Counted from the stretch's first letter, positions 1 through 11,668 are shown. The stretch is 58,209 bases of DNA from Candidatus Opimibacter skivensis (GCA_016721905.1 JADKHH010000016.1:1-58209), one strand, 5' to 3'. The notes: generated by a model from the letters alone, not told the origin. A program made the numbers and translations.

Positions 1-2056
1 CTACAGCACGATTAAGCATTGAGTGGAGATTGGCTGGTCGTGTCCAGTTAAGTTGGTTGGTCTCAAGCCAGGTTCATCGCGGTGAGCAGGTGGGTAATCT
101 TGATGGACCCGGTTGCTGTGCTCATCTGAACCGCTCGGCATCCGGGAGGATTGCTTTTGAGGAAAACAAAGAGCAAGGTCGCCATCTGTTATAAGAAACC
201 GGATCAGGTGAAAGTGGAACCTTAATTTCGATCTTAACTTTTTTTAACTGTAATCATGATTATACTTCCTGTACTGCCTGCTGCGGCCATGGCAACGCAC
301 TTGCTGAAAGAGGAGGATCGGGCGTTTGCAAACGAAACCAAGGGCTAAAGCAGCAAGGATCCATTCCTTCGCATTTAAAAGAAGAGATGGAAGTAGCCTT
401 TACAGGAAAGGGTTTTGCTCTGAATTGCCATTCAGTTGATGCATCTATTCCATGAAGAGATTTGGAGTGCTCTGGTAACAATATCGAGAAATTGATCAGC
501 ATACTTAGAGGATCTGGTTGTTTTAATTAATAATTGAGCAATGGATTTTCCAAATAATGAAGTACTTTCTTTATAACAGGACTTCAGGATTGGGATGAAC
601 AAAGGAGGCGTAGAAATACCCCGATCTGTACAGGAATTCCACCCCGCATCTGGTGTTCCATTTTTACAATGATCGCAGCTTTTACAGGATCGGTTTCAGC
701 ACCGACAGGTCCCGCAACTCCATGGAATAACCCAATGTCGTTAAAGGTTGGTTTTGAAACCGGCAAACCAACGCGTTCGATTAATTGCCATCCATAGTGA
801 TTGACAAAGCATGTATTGGAATAACGTCGCAAGACTTGAATGCGGCTGTTCCGGAAATCGTTAGACTGGCACGTGTTCCAAACAACGCAACTTTTAAATT
901 ATCGACGGGTCCATTGACTAACCTTGCTCCAATAAGGTGTCGCGCCTTTGCTGCGCTTCATGACCCAATGCTTACTGCACCAACAGGAAACATCAGAACC
1001 AATTCTATGGCTGCACATAGCCTTCAGGCCATGATACATTAGACCTGATCTCCTTGTTCTGTAGTTGGCGCAGTTCGCTTACGATCAATTCCCCCTTTGA
1101 ATCGCCAGATTTCAAATAAGTCTTTGGGTAGTCCAATAGAGAATTGATCATCCATCTCAAACCAATGCGTGATTTCTCTCCAATCTTCACAGCTTGATGG
1201 AGCCAAACAATTCAGGGAATACGTATCTCGAGCTCATAATTTAAATCCTCCCAGGGGCTGATTGTATTAGAATTTCACAAAGCGTCATCGGGACAGCTGA
1301 TGTCGGTATCAAGTATTGGATTCAGTTTCTCAAAAGACCAAGGCTGACCGTTTTACCTCTTGTGTTAGGTTTTAAAATGGCCAGCGTCCTGTGCCACTGA
1401 TATCGTGTCCGAAGTGATTCACATAATTGTAAGCCTGTAATGGAACAGGTAACCTAAGGGAGGTGGATCATCGCCTTTACGTAGCGTGTGTTTTTCTTCA
1501 ATTTTCAAGGTTAAACCAGCATGTTCTTTAGTGGCGTTTCTTTCCGGATGAAAAAATATCCATCGCGAACCATTACAGCTTCATTCTCGCACAAGTTCAT
1601 CAACGGACAACCATAACTGGCTCCAGGGTCCATCTCAATATGTACCACCCACCGCATCATACTCGGCCTTGGGCCATGCTGAATCGCCATACGGGTTCAG
1701 GGGTGGTCGGATAAAGAGCGGGGGTGTGCAGGCGTTGAGAAGACCAGCAAAATAGCATGGACGATTCATTGGTCTTGGGGTAACACCTAAACCGCTTCCA
1801 TTAATGCGCGGTCTAAAATCGTTATCCGGATGTGATGGCTGCAAGGCTTTAAAGCTGCTGGATTTTGAGCAATAGATTTTCTACAAAGGCAGCATAAACT
1901 TCATTGCAAAAGCTTCCGTGTTGCAAATCTGGAGGTGGTGAAATGATGCCTTGACAGAGGTCTCTTTCCAACTTCTCCTTGCAAAGCAGGGGGATTGTAG
2001 ACCGTGCCATTTGGGTTAACCATTTTCCCATATCGACAACATAATCGTTAGGTGGA

Positions 2057-3571
2057 TCAAGAAGGAATGGAAGAACAGCTCTTCCGTTGAGTCACCATCC
2101 GAATCAAACTGGACGCATGGGGGCGATCCCAATCTTCTTCTAACATTGGCTTGCCATGGGGATGAATAAGTTGCTTCCATAGGCATGGAAAATGAAAACA
2201 AAATCGTGTTTCCACAGCTTCCGGAGTTTCCGCTGAACCCTGGAAAGAAGCCGCTTTAGCAACGGCGCGTATATCCTTGTTATAAACGTTACTGAATTTC
2301 AAGGACATTATTGGTGCGAAAACTACCACGACAGGTTCCTCGAAAAAATGGTACAGTTCTGCTGGGAAGGTGATTTGAGCCAATAACCATGGGTCATGAG
2401 CTTCTTGGAGGTTCCGCATCCGTATAAAATGTTCCTTATAGATGTTTGACCATTTCAGCTGGAGCATCACTATCTCTTCAGGATCTTCTCCTTCTGAGGA
2501 TCTTCGCGCTTACCTCCTTCTCCATCATAAACTACGGTGACTTCCATACTGACTTGCGGAAAAAGCGCATGTTGCGTAGCAAGTCCGCTTTCAAGTCCTT
2601 CCTGGTCATCTGTAGCTTCTGCCTCATCTTCGCTTTCACGAATTATTTCACTTTCGGCCAACGCGTCTACGACACAAGGTACCATGACGGAGGTTAATAA
2701 GCCAGCACGAATTCCTCTGTTGCTTGCGCAGTGGATTTACCGATCTCCACAATGAATGCGCTTGATCTAATGGAATCCGAACAAGGTATTCACCCCATCC
2801 ACCTCTCTGTTTTCTTATGGAGGAAAAGACAGCTCTTGTCAATTTTACATCATCCCACCAGGGACCTTCCTGATTAGTCCATTTTCCAGGCAATTGATCT
2901 TCTTCTGTGATCTGATGGAAGGTTGGAATGCTATCAGGAAGTGGGACACGACCTCTTGCGTATGTTTTGATCTTAATCAGTCCTTTAATCACCATTTTTA
3001 TTCTGGCACAAATGAGCAGCACCATTTCTTTTTTGAACGGTCCGCCGGTCAGGCTGACAACATCACGCAAGGATTCTTTTAAATTCATCCAGCTTTTTAA
3101 AGGATTCAAAAGTGGAAGGTCCGAAATTGGAAAGAATCGGCCAAAAAGTTCATAGGGTGCCTGAAGGACTTTTCCAATACACTTTATTTGCCTGGATTCT
3201 ATGGGTCTACTGGAAAGAGGAAATGCCGGATTATCGCCATCAGAGAGTGACAAAAATAATCTGTCAGTGAGCTGTGTATGCAAATCGAGTGGCCTTCTTG
3301 GTGGTCTTGGACAAACAAAGGAGATACCAACCACCGTCGCATCCTTGGTTGGAAGCAATCCATCGATAAACGTGTTAGTGCGCCATGTTTCGGTCACCCG
3401 AATCTTTGTATTGACAGGTGATGAGCGATATGTTCCTGGTTTGTCTGGCCAGGCCTCTCCTTCTAATTTCCACCCATCAAAAGAAAGTCCCATCGGAGAA
3501 TGCCTGAAGGTCCATAGAACACGTGATGCTTTTGCCACAGGTTGAGATCTTCCCCCATCTGCTATCCACAA
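2057..3571 (-). pseudogene. C-terminal-side fragments of the decayed giant gene, function not recognised
   Basis: The longest uninterrupted piece of the decayed region (2648-3571, 307 codons) begins MWIADGGRSQPVAKASRVL and includes many Arg/Lys/Trp residues. It passes by frame changes into an acidic piece at 2470-2685 (ESEDEAEATDDQEGL) and then into 2057-2470 (FFEEPVVVVFAPIM). No domain was recognised. Each piece lacks its own start context, and all lie on the same strand in the same order, which is why they are taken as remnants of one coding sequence and not as small genes. Confidence 0.4.
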
Positions 3572-4152
3572 GATTTATCCAATGCTGCACCCTGAACAAG
3601 TGCTTTATCTACGTTTGTAGGCTTCAATCTAATAGTGCAAGTTCCACAGGCACGCCACCACCACCAGCAGGCTGCTGCAGGATGTCGCCATGTAAACGGC
3701 TTTGGTCCTTCCGTAACAGGTGGTGTTCAGCTGGAACTACCGCACCGTTACGCTTAACGAGTTTAAGTTTAATCCTCTGTAGTGTATATCGTACATAATG
3801 CTCTCCTCGCTTTTGCCAATTTTCTCCGGCACCTACTGGTAATCCTGATCCGATATCTCCATCAATGTCTGCCCCTGTAGCCAGCGATGGCGCGACTTCA
3901 AATTGGATTAATGGTATTGCATCAATTGGAACATAGACTTCATGGATGACAGTCTCATCATTTTCAATCACTTCAATCGTAGAACAGAAATGATCGGTTG
4001 TGCCTTTGCACAGGATGTTATCAATACCGCGATCTACTCCACTTCCTTCCAGTAATGCAGCAGATCTGCTTTTGCAACATTAAGTCTCTGATTGGATCTT
4101 CAACAGTGAGGAGCTCCCCGGATCATCGCCAATGGAAAATCCAACATAACCG

Positions 4153-5606
4153 CTAACAGAGAAAAGAAGAACTAACACGGCTACAGATCCTTCCTTCAAT
4201 ACGTGTATCATTACCATTCGAGCGGAAGATGAGTTTCACCCCTTGCTTCAATGGACACAATGAAAAGCCGAAGTTCTCCTTCGATAAAACACGTCCGGCA
4301 AAAGGCGGTTTGAAACCAATGCCCACATCGAAACCTGCACGGATTCTTAAAAATAGTCCCACACTTGTGTTACCCCAGACAAAAGATGCGCTAAAACCTG
4401 CTGCAACGGAAAATCCTTGTAAGGCACCTAATGGAAAGGCTGGAATACCATCACCATGTATCATGAAATAGGCGGTTCCGTCAAACAACCCAAGAATTTT
4501 TGCAATCGCAGGTTGCTCAATCGTTCCGGCATCTAAATAAAAATGATCCAGTCGATCATAGCAAAATCCGGCTTCAACAGGAATGACTATATCGAGAACT
4601 CTTTCAATATGATACTCAAATTGTAACCCGATGAGTACCCTTTGGGGGTTGATATCAACGACGGCAAACAAAGCACCTGATTCAGTTCCTTTGGTCGGTG
4701 GCTTCTCTTTAAGTATATCCCCTTTGACAAATAATATGATACGTGGGCCGGGTAATTCCAGGACGATCATTCCCTTCAGATTTAATACAGTGCCCCTTCC
4801 ATCGTTCCGGCTACGATAACGACACCAAATGCCCACTGATCAAGCTTCGGCTCCCAGCCACGTACATCAGTTGGATCACCTTGAACACTATTGACTAACC
4901 AATCCAAGGCAGGATTCCGGGCTCCCGGATTTTCATTGCGACGGTGATGCATGGCGAATATGCCGAGCAACCCAAAAATGGGTAGTCCGGTTCCTCCTAA
5001 AGGAATACCTGACGGAAATTCAACCGCAATCGAAACACAAGTTGCTGTAGCTGACCGGTCTCCTTCGGTTGCAGTTCGGATCGATAAGCCTCCGCAGCTC
5101 GAATTCCGATATTGGGGACTGTTAGATCTAATTGTCCTGTAAACCCTGTCTCATCTATTTGCAAATATCCTTTCCTGTCAGTACTTCGGGAATATCAACA
5201 CTACGCCAATAGCGGTGATGGATGGCGTACCTAATGGATCGACAGGTAATCGAAATCCAAAACGATCAACCGTGAACACACCAAGATCGACCCCCATTCC
5301 GAGCTCAACTTCAATGTTGAGTGGATTAGTCCGTGCGATACGCGCACCTAATACCTGAATGATATCACCAAACTTGTCACCCAGAGAGGGAAGTACTTTT
5401 AATGATCCTGATTCGGCAAGATCCAGTGTGTACCCTCTAGAGGAATCAAAAACAGGTAAGAATTTTATGGGTTGATCGTGAACATCATCAAACGCAAATC
5501 CAACTGCCTTGTATCTTATTTTTACTGGCTTATCCGGACGGTTGCTGACAATAACGAAGTTTCCGATTTTTAAATTTAACCACAGTGCAGATTCAACATC
5601 AAACAA
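4153..5606 (-). pseudogene. Central beta-rich segments of the decayed giant gene
   Basis: Two of the better preserved stretches lie here. 5178-5606 encodes 142 residues beginning FDVESALWLNLKIG and containing ARIARTNPLNIEVELG and VDLGVFTVDRFGF. 4153-4836 encodes 227 residues with GMIVLELPGPRIIL, ESGALFAVVDINPQ and FSVAAGFSASFVWG. Between them, a shifted frame reads FPSGIPLGGTGLPIFGLLG then NPALDWLV. The alternating hydrophobic, glycine-rich pattern suggests repeated beta-sheet or beta-solenoid architecture. At least two indels separate the pieces. The function is unknown. Confidence 0.45.
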
Positions 5607-6220
5607 AGGGAAGCGTGAAATTCATCTTCATCATGCTGTATGTTGGAGTTCGACGCCATAATGGGTAAAGCGCAGTACATGCACTACGCCAAGTCCGGTA
5701 ATCACGATTGGAGCCGCCAATGAAACAGCTAACGGTACTACGGATCCTCCTGCTGCAGCATCGGAAGCTGCTTCGGAGCAGGAGCAAGAGCAAAATAAAT
5801 TCCAAGCACATCACGCCATCCATCGCTTTCGGGTTCAGTTGTCGCATTTTCTGATGGAATGGTTCCCCAACTCCAAAGTCCATCGCGATCCGATTTCAGC
5901 TCTGGCTTCTATAAAGTTTCTGTAAAGGCTTGAGTGCTTCGGTCGTAGGTAATCGTCAATCTGAACTCGACAACACCATCATCCGGATTGGGTTCACCCT
6001 GGGGTAAACGGGCCTGTTCATCCGGGTCTTCAAGACCAGGTCCAATCACAGAAAGATCGGTCCTGAATTTTCAAGTCCTTCTTCATGTGCTGTTTTATAG
6101 TCTATAGTTAATCTAAGTCTGCAGCAACAGGAATAAAATCTTTCTTTCCAAAACGCACTGTGCCGCCAATATGTCTCAACCAATCCGGATGCTGTCCTTG
6201 GGGCGCCGGAGGTTCTGAAA

Positions 6221-6800
6221 TCAATTTAGAGGAGGCGCACTTTCCTTTGCATCGCGATGAAGTATACCTGAGTATGCATGATCAGTTAGTGTTGGTCTGA
6301 TCAGACTTGCAACAGCAATCCGGTAATTTTCTTTATCATAATTTTCGTCAATGATAAATCTTGCAGTGGCTGATACATCCACGGGAACTTGCCCAACTGC
6401 CAAAACATCAGATGTGCCGGGATGGGAATTATTACCATGCGACCCACCTTCAACTATTGTATCCGATGGAATTCCATGATCATGAAGTAATTGAATTAAG
6501 CCTGCTCTTCTGGCCCTGGAAAGTGCATCATTATATGCAGTATTAGGCGTTTCTCACGGCTTGCATAAGCATCTACTGTAATCTTACCCCAGCTGAATTG
6601 ATGTCTGTTCCATCTTCCCACGATTTGACAAATGCTGCCAGGCCAGTACCATCAATATCAGTAACCTCCTGTCCATTTACTTTCCTTTTTCTATCCGTCG
6701 ACTGACTAGTATTCGAAATATCATGAGGAAAATATATTGTATATCGGTCAATTTCTTCTTCACCCAATGTACTCCAGGTAAAACCTATATCTTTCGTTTG
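6221..6800 (-). pseudogene. OmpA-like (peptidoglycan-binding) segment within the decayed giant gene
   Basis: Joining two minus-strand frames gives an OmpA-family C-terminal pattern. It starts with a strand reading YTIYFPHD, continues with VDAYASREKR (the family's 'GxAs...G' region) and an 'A...LSRARA'-like helix (NDALSRARRAGLIQLL), and then GIPSDTIVEGGSHGNN. The expected spacing between the strand, the helix and the second strand is preserved across a frameshift near 6585. OmpA-like domains normally bind the diaminopimelate of peptidoglycan and tether outer-membrane or periplasmic machines. Here the sequence is broken and flanked by other fragments of the same decayed gene, so it is not expected to be functional. 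Confidence 0.5.
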
Positions 6801-8317
6801 TTCTTCTCCGATCAGAACTTCGCCAAACCTTCTGGCGAATCCTGAATATTACCATCAATTTTGAGCTCACCATTTGCCGGGATTAATTGCAGAACAACTT
6901 TGTCATCTTCATTTTTTAAGATGAATACTTTGCTTCGGTCTTCTGGAAGTAGCGTTGCTCTTGGAATTTTTGGCTTTTGAGGTATTGGAATTTCTATGTA
7001 GTCTTTATAAATATCCAGTACGATGACTTTTCGTTGTTGCGGATTCCTGGAGGTAATCCGTATGGCAACTCGTTGCTCCTGAGAAAACAAGCGTATGCGC
7101 TGGGTAGCTGAAATATCTTCAGGATTATTGGAAGGATCATTGAAAAGTTATCATCCGATTTTCTGATGATTAGCAGGACGATCTTGTCCTACAACAGCTG
7201 TATGATGACAAAAGGTGCAGCACCGGAATTGATATCGACAACAATACATAGTTCTCAGTCTCTATGTTCGGACCGGACAAAAGTTTCGCCTTGTAAAAAT
7301 CTACGTTTGGATCTGTAAGTGTTTGAATAAAAACTTCTTTAGCCTGCTCACTAAATACATTGAACAGACGTATACTTGTTTTAAGCTGGTCACCTAATAA
7401 ATCAACATCAATATTGAATTCTCCCCATAACGCAACTTGGAGTAAGCCCGATGAGTAACTCACGGGCCCCGACATTAAAGGCAACACCGGCTGTGCGTTG
7501 AGTTGAAGCGAAAAATCGAATATCAGGAAGATAAATTCTTTTCAATCATCGCCAATTCCAAATTGATCAAGTATTTCTAAGGGTGTATTGGAGTTCGATA
7601 AATCCAAACAGCTTTTCTAAACCAAATCCAAACTGTTCCCGAGGAACAAAGCGTACGGTGGATTCATACTGGAGCAGGGTGGCGATGGACTGATCTGAAT
7701 CATCCATGGTTTCAGCGCCAAAACTTCCAACACCAACGTCAAATGAAGTATTTGTGCCCGAATCCTGAGTCATCGTCAACATAACTCTGGGCAAAGTGAT
7801 ATTTACCTCAAGGTTATCTGGATCTTTGACCAGGACAAACCCATCCAGTTTAGCCCCGATCAATTTAGGAAATGCTATAGAGGCTATCTCAAACATGAGT
7901 TCCAGCCTGAATTGTGTATTCGGGAAATCTGATGATGAATCTCCAGGGTTGGGAGCTAAAGCTTCGAGAACGTCTTGAAGTTCGGTTGAAGTGTTGATAA
8001 GTACAGTTGATACTGATTCTGCAGCTTTACGCGCGATGGTAATCCTGAATCGAATACCTGAATCATGCCATTCCCATTTGACCCAATCTGATCCGGGATG
8101 ATGTGCAGCTCCCCCACCTCCAGCCTGAGGAGAAAAAAAGATGATTGTGAATTGGCGGGTGTCGATCCTGGCAATTCCCCCAAATCACGACAGCGTTTTC
8201 ATCCAGGTGGAATCATACTCATCAACATGCAACAGCTCAATAATATGATGCACCCGCACCGAGATCAAACCCGGCGAAGAAATAAGGTCTGATAAGATCC
8301 AGCATTCCCACAGCCAT

Positions 8318-9071
8318 AGCATAGCATGAATTAAACACTAAACGTGTTATATTAAAAGACAAGATTAGCCAGAGGAGCTCAGGCAATTTACATTTGTTCT
8401 ACCTTAATAGTCCTATTGGGCTTAACTGATGGCTATTAATACTTCTTAAATCTCCTGTGCAAATAACAAACGACTAAGTCAATTAATGAAACACCAATTC
8501 TTTTATGCAAAGAAAAATATGTGGTAATAAATAAGATGTACTAAAAATGATTTCTGATTACGAACCCTAATATACACAATATTCAATTTTATACCTAAGA
8601 TCAGAATATTTTTTTTTAAAAAACCTATTCCTTTTCCAACAACTATGTTTGGTTTTGTTGATAGACGGTGTATTTGGCATCGATACTCAACTTCAAATTA
8701 TCTAGGGCGCCTCTAATAACCGCTTTAGTGTTAAATGCGCCAATTGATTGTCAGTGCATTACAACAGTTAAAGCAACTAATTTGACAGTTATTAGAAGCG
8801 CCTATATAATATGAATTCTATTGTAGATGTTCGCAGCATAAAGGTTGTGACTCAGAAAAAGAGAAGGAACGCGAACGACAAATAATTTGGCTTCATCGAT
8901 TACAAAACCAGAATCAAAGAAAGAATACAACCCGATCAATTCTTCTCGTTTAAAACCGCCAAGACCAAAACGCTAACACCTTTTCAACTTAAACCTTCAC
9001 CTAAGACCAGAACTTCGACAACCTTCCCCTTTACTCCGCTGTTCATATCATGAACGAACTAAAACCACTTT
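8318..9071. other. AT-rich intergenic gap without a recognisable gene
   Basis: These 754 bases separate the presumed start of the decayed minus-strand gene from the plus-strand sugar dehydrogenase, so the gap is divergent and should hold both promoters. It is AT-rich, with a run of T and A near 8610. The only structure seen is the imperfect inverted repeat at 8706-8802. No open frame with protein-like composition was found on either strand. Confidence 0.5.
8706..8802. repeat. Imperfect inverted repeat, 15-bp arms
   Basis: GGCGCCTCTAATAAC at 8706-8720 pairs with GTTATTAGAAGCGCC at 8788-8802, 14 of 15 positions matching, around a 67-base loop. There is no T tract, so it is not an intrinsic terminator. 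The arms do not match integron attC core motifs. It could be an operator, a structured leader, or the termini of a small non-autonomous element. Confidence 0.45.
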
Positions 9072-10307
9072 ATGAATACCATCCACTCCATCCTCCTGAC
9101 AACCACACTCGCCATGATCACCTCCTGCGGCACCAAGGTCAGCCAACCGACACCTACAGATGATACAACAAACAATACAACCCTTCCTGTAGAAACAGAA
9201 GCCGCCAACACCACCTACCCGCCAGCCTTCGAAGGCCAGACACGCATTGGAGGGATTCAAACAAAGACACCTTACCAGGTTGAAGTGCTGGACAAAACGC
9301 TCAACAAACCCTGGGGCATCGCCACCCTTCCTGATGGCCGGTTTCTCATCACCGAAAAAAAGGGAACCATGCGCATCGCCTCTGCTACCGGCACTGTGGG
9401 AGAGGCGATCACAGGCATACCAGAAGTTAACAGCGGAGGGCAAGGAGGACTCCTGGGTCTGTGCATCGATCCGGCATTTGATCAGAACCGGATGGTGTAT
9501 TGGGTATTTTCTCAGCAGTTGCCGGACGGGAATCTAACTGCAGTGGCTAAAGGCAGATTAGCGGCAGATGAAAAAACAATAGAAAACGCTACAGTTATTT
9601 TTCGCGCCACACCGGCGCACCCAAGCAACTTGCATTATGGCGGTCGCATCCTTTTTTCCAAAGAAGGCCATCTCTATATCTCGACCGGCGAACGATCAGA
9701 TCGGGAAACAAGACCTCTGGCTCAAGACCTGAATGCGGGGTTGGGCAAAATCATACGGATCACAACGGATGGCAAGCCTGTAGACGGAAATCCTTTTATT
9801 GGAACGGCAAATGCAAGGCCTGAAATCTATAGTTACGGCCATCGCAATGTGCAGGGTATTGCCTTTCATCCGGAGACCGGAGACCTGTGGGAAAATGAAT
9901 TTGGTCCGCGAGGTGGAGACGAAGTGAACCTCGTTAAGGCAGGTAAGAACTATGGATGGCCAGACATTACATACGGCCTCGAATACTCAGGAGAAAAAGT
10001 CGGTGATGCCATCCAGCAAAAACCGGGGATGGAGCAACCAATCTACTATTGGGATCCGGTCATTTCTCCAAGTGGCATGACGTTCTACAACGCTGATGTC
10101 ATCCCTGAATGGAAGAATAATTTGTTTATCGCCTGCCTGAGTGGCAATCATATCTGCCGCCTGGTGATTGCAAACAACAAAGTTACCGGTGAAGAGCGCC
10201 TATTGGCAGAAGAAGGGCAACGGTTCCGCGATATCACGCAGGGGAAAGATGGGGCTTTGTATGCGGTGACGGATGAGGGGAGGTTGTATAGGATAGCTAA
10301 GAAATAA
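9072..10307 (+). CDS. PQQ-dependent sugar dehydrogenase (soluble-GDH/YliI family), lipoprotein
   Basis: This 411-residue protein belongs to the glucose/sorbosone dehydrogenase family, six-bladed propellers that use PQQ and calcium to oxidise aldose sugars in the periplasm. The N-terminus has a short hydrophobic segment ending in a lipobox-like TSC at about residues 17-19, so it is probably a lipoprotein. Family signatures are GGQGGLLGLCIDPAF (about 120-135), LHYGGRI (about 185, near the expected active-site His), YISTGERSDR, EIYSYGHRNVQGIAF, NEFGPRGGDEVNL and GKNYGWPDITYG, ending with SPSGMTFYN. The length is normal for the family. PQQ biosynthesis genes are not in the window, so the cofactor may be made elsewhere or imported. 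Substrate specificity cannot be told from the sequence. Confidence 0.88.
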   Translation: MNTIHSILLTTTLAMITSCGTKVSQPTPTDDTTNNTTLPVETEAANTTYPPAFEGQTRIGGIQTKTPYQVEVLDKTLNKPWGIATLPDGRFLITEKKGTMRIASATGTVGEAITGIPEVNSGGQGGLLGLCIDPAFDQNRMVYWVFSQQLPDGNLTAVAKGRLAADEKTIENATVIFRATPAHPSNLHYGGRILFSKEGHLYISTGERSDRETRPLAQDLNAGLGKIIRITTDGKPVDGNPFIGTANARPEIYSYGHRNVQGIAFHPETGDLWENEFGPRGGDEVNLVKAGKNYGWPDITYGLEYSGEKVGDAIQQKPGMEQPIYYWDPVISPSGMTFYNADVIPEWKNNLFIACLSGNHICRLVIANNKVTGEERLLAEEGQRFRDITQGKDGALYAVTDEGRLYRIAKK

Positions 10308-10310
10308 GTC

Positions 10311-10346
10311 TGAGGAGAAGGCGAAGGCTAAGTTAAGGGCGAAGGT
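10311..10346 (+). repeat. GGCTAA/GGCGAA-type low-complexity repeat
   Basis: Directly after the TAA stop of the sugar dehydrogenase, the sequence is built from AAGGCGAAGGCTAAG-like units. The same hexamer theme recurs at 26.03-26.10 kb inside a kinase gene and at 26.33-26.39 kb in an intergenic spacer, so it is a recurring repeat in this genome. Confidence 0.5.
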
Positions 10347-10581
10347 TGTGCTTCGACTTGCGGCGCGCAGCCATGTGCTATGGTTCGACCTGCTTGACAC
10401 ATCCTCATGCTACAGCTCACCAACCGCAGCTAGGCAACCGGCGGAAGCAAGAAAGCTGGATACAACCTTTTCCCTCAGTATATGTTGGTATTAACGGTTA
10501 TTAGGTTAAAATTGGGTTTGAGATGAATCAAAGCTATATTGCCTGTTAGTCTTTTTATTCACACAAATAATTCTGATTATT

Positions 10582-10815
10582 ATGAAAAACTTTCAAAAAA
10601 CCCAAACACAAATTGTCCGTATGTCAGCAATGATGCTGATGGTATTTATGTCTTCCATAGCCTGGGCGCAGGATAAAGGAATAGACATCGATGTGAATCT
10701 TGATAAAAAAGGAGGCAACTGGTACAGCAATCCAATCGTATATGTTATTGGCGGCGCTGTATTTATCCTGCTCCTGGTTGCTCTTTTGAAAGGTGGAAAT
10801 AAATCCTCTTCCTAG
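10582..10815 (+). CDS. Small membrane protein with signal peptide and one C-terminal TM segment
   Basis: The 77-residue product starts with a basic stretch followed by a hydrophobic signal sequence ending in AWAQ (about residue 30). Then comes a short polar segment (GIDIDVNLDKKGGNWY) and a hydrophobic helix at about residues 48-68 (IVYVIGGAVFILLLVALL), closing with a GGNKSSS tail. It is therefore likely exported and anchored in the inner membrane. A strong intrinsic terminator begins about 70 bases after the stop, supporting expression as a single gene. Similar small 'signal + TM' proteins are common in Bacteroidota, but no function is recognised. Confidence 0.7.
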   Translation: MKNFQKTQTQIVRMSAMMLMVFMSSIAWAQDKGIDIDVNLDKKGGNWYSNPIVYVIGGAVFILLLVALLKGGNKSSS

Positions 10816-10884
10816 AATAGCATCATATTTGGTGAAATCCATTCCGGAGCAAAAATTTCCTGAAGAGATGAATGCTAACTGCTT

Positions 10885-10920
10885 AAAAGATGTACAATCA
10901 AATTTGTACATCTTTTTTTT
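10885..10920 (+). terminator. Intrinsic terminator after the small membrane protein gene
   Basis: AGATGTACAA (10888-10897) pairs perfectly with TTGTACATCT (10904-10913) around a 6-base loop, followed by a run of eight T (10913-10920). It sits between convergent genes. The A-rich left flank could also serve the minus-strand thioredoxin-like gene. Confidence 0.88.
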
Positions 10921-10965
10921 GTTTTACGAGAAAGGAACAGCATACCTATAAAATTGAATACCATC

Positions 10966-11484
10966 CTACCGCCGCACAAAATTCTGCAACGCACCAATCA
11001 GCTTCTCTGGTGATGGATGATATCCGGTATACCCGATAGGTTTGACTTTGAACCTACCATTTTCGACTTCATGCGTTACGCTGAGCATCCAAAAGGTCGG
11101 ATACGTGGAGACTTTCAGTGAGCGGGCCATGGCGGTATTTTGTTCCTGGCTACCGGCCGGGAGTTGACTGAGCGTGGAGGCATCAACTTCAAACAAGACG
11201 ACTTTTTTTTCTGCCCACTCTTTAAACATGGGCGTAGAAAAAATATCTGTCTCAAGCTGCTCACACAATCCGCAGGTATCGCTAGAGGTAAAGTAGACCA
11301 GGACTGGTTTTTGAACTTTCACAGATTGGGCATATGCTTCATTCAGGTTGGTCAGCCATGATTGTGGGGATGCGGAAGTCGTAGCTGTATCCGAAGACTT
11401 AGGGCTGCAAGACTGAAGGGCCAGGATGGCTACCAAGATAAAGTACACAAACTTGAATGGTGATGTTACTTTCATGTGGTTCAT
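10966..11484 (-). CDS. Thioredoxin-like lipoprotein with CGLC motif
   Basis: This 172-residue protein has a hydrophobic N-terminus and a lipobox LQSC near residue 26, so it is probably a periplasm-facing lipoprotein. The thioredoxin-like domain (about 43-170) contains VLVYFTSSDTCGLCEQLE, with CGLC in the active-site position, then a helix with PMFKEWAEKKVVLFEVD and the conserved cis-proline region STYPTFWML. It belongs to the DUF255/thioredoxin_7-like group (disulfide reductases or DsbD-type partners). A paralogue with the more usual CGWC lies at 31420-31947. The start may be the ATG at 11484 or the in-frame ATG at 11475. The redox partner is unknown. Confidence 0.82.
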   Translation of the reverse strand: MNHMKVTSPFKFVYFILVAILALQSCSPKSSDTATTSASPQSWLTNLNEAYAQSVKVQKPVLVYFTSSDTCGLCEQLETDIFSTPMFKEWAEKKVVLFEVDASTLSQLPAGSQEQNTAMARSLKVSTYPTFWMLSVTHEVENGRFKVKPIGYTGYHPSPEKLIGALQNFVRR

Positions 11485-11668
11485 TTATCAAACTTGATCC
11501 CTGATCCGGACAGGATGGATGTGGATTTGTGGGTGTAAAATACGGAGGAAATCAGACCCTCTCATTAATTAATTATTTCGCACGGAGCACACGGAGTGCA
11601 CGGAGAAATTAATGGAGCTCTGACAAGAATGAACCTTTCGCCCTGCAGGCCCTCTGCGCTATGCGCCT

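Larger units (their letters stand above)
1..8317 (-). pseudogene. Decayed very large gene(s), DUF6603-like / OmpA-containing protein, runs off left edge
   Basis: The minus strand carries coherent protein-like sequence throughout, but it switches frame every 100-900 bases, so no product above about 300 residues can be made. A plausible original start is the ATG at 8317 (MAVGMLDLIRPYF...). Good stretches include 7567-8088 (LPRVMLTMTQDSG, FGFGLEKLFGF), 6812-7150, 6573-6800, 5178-5606 (VDLGVFTVDRFGFRLP), 4153-4960 (FPSGIPLGGTGLPIFGLLG) and 2648-3571. From memory, the phrases resemble very large bacterial proteins annotated DUF6603, some of them linked to contractile injection systems; this is an unverified impression. 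If it was one gene it had over 2,700 codons. No transposase or clear target duplication is visible. Alternatives are several adjacent genes, or indel errors at a poorly covered contig end; most large genes elsewhere in the window are open, which argues for a local cause. Confidence 0.6.

Noticed and set aside
785..3798. Plus-strand open frames of 60-115 codons in the first 4 kb
   Set aside because: They overlap the better minus-strand protein-like pieces, have no consistent composition or start signals, and look like antisense shadows of the decayed gene.
8706..8802. An integron attC site
   Set aside because: The inverted arms lack the core RYYYAAC/GTTRRRY motifs, and no integrase or cassette array is near.
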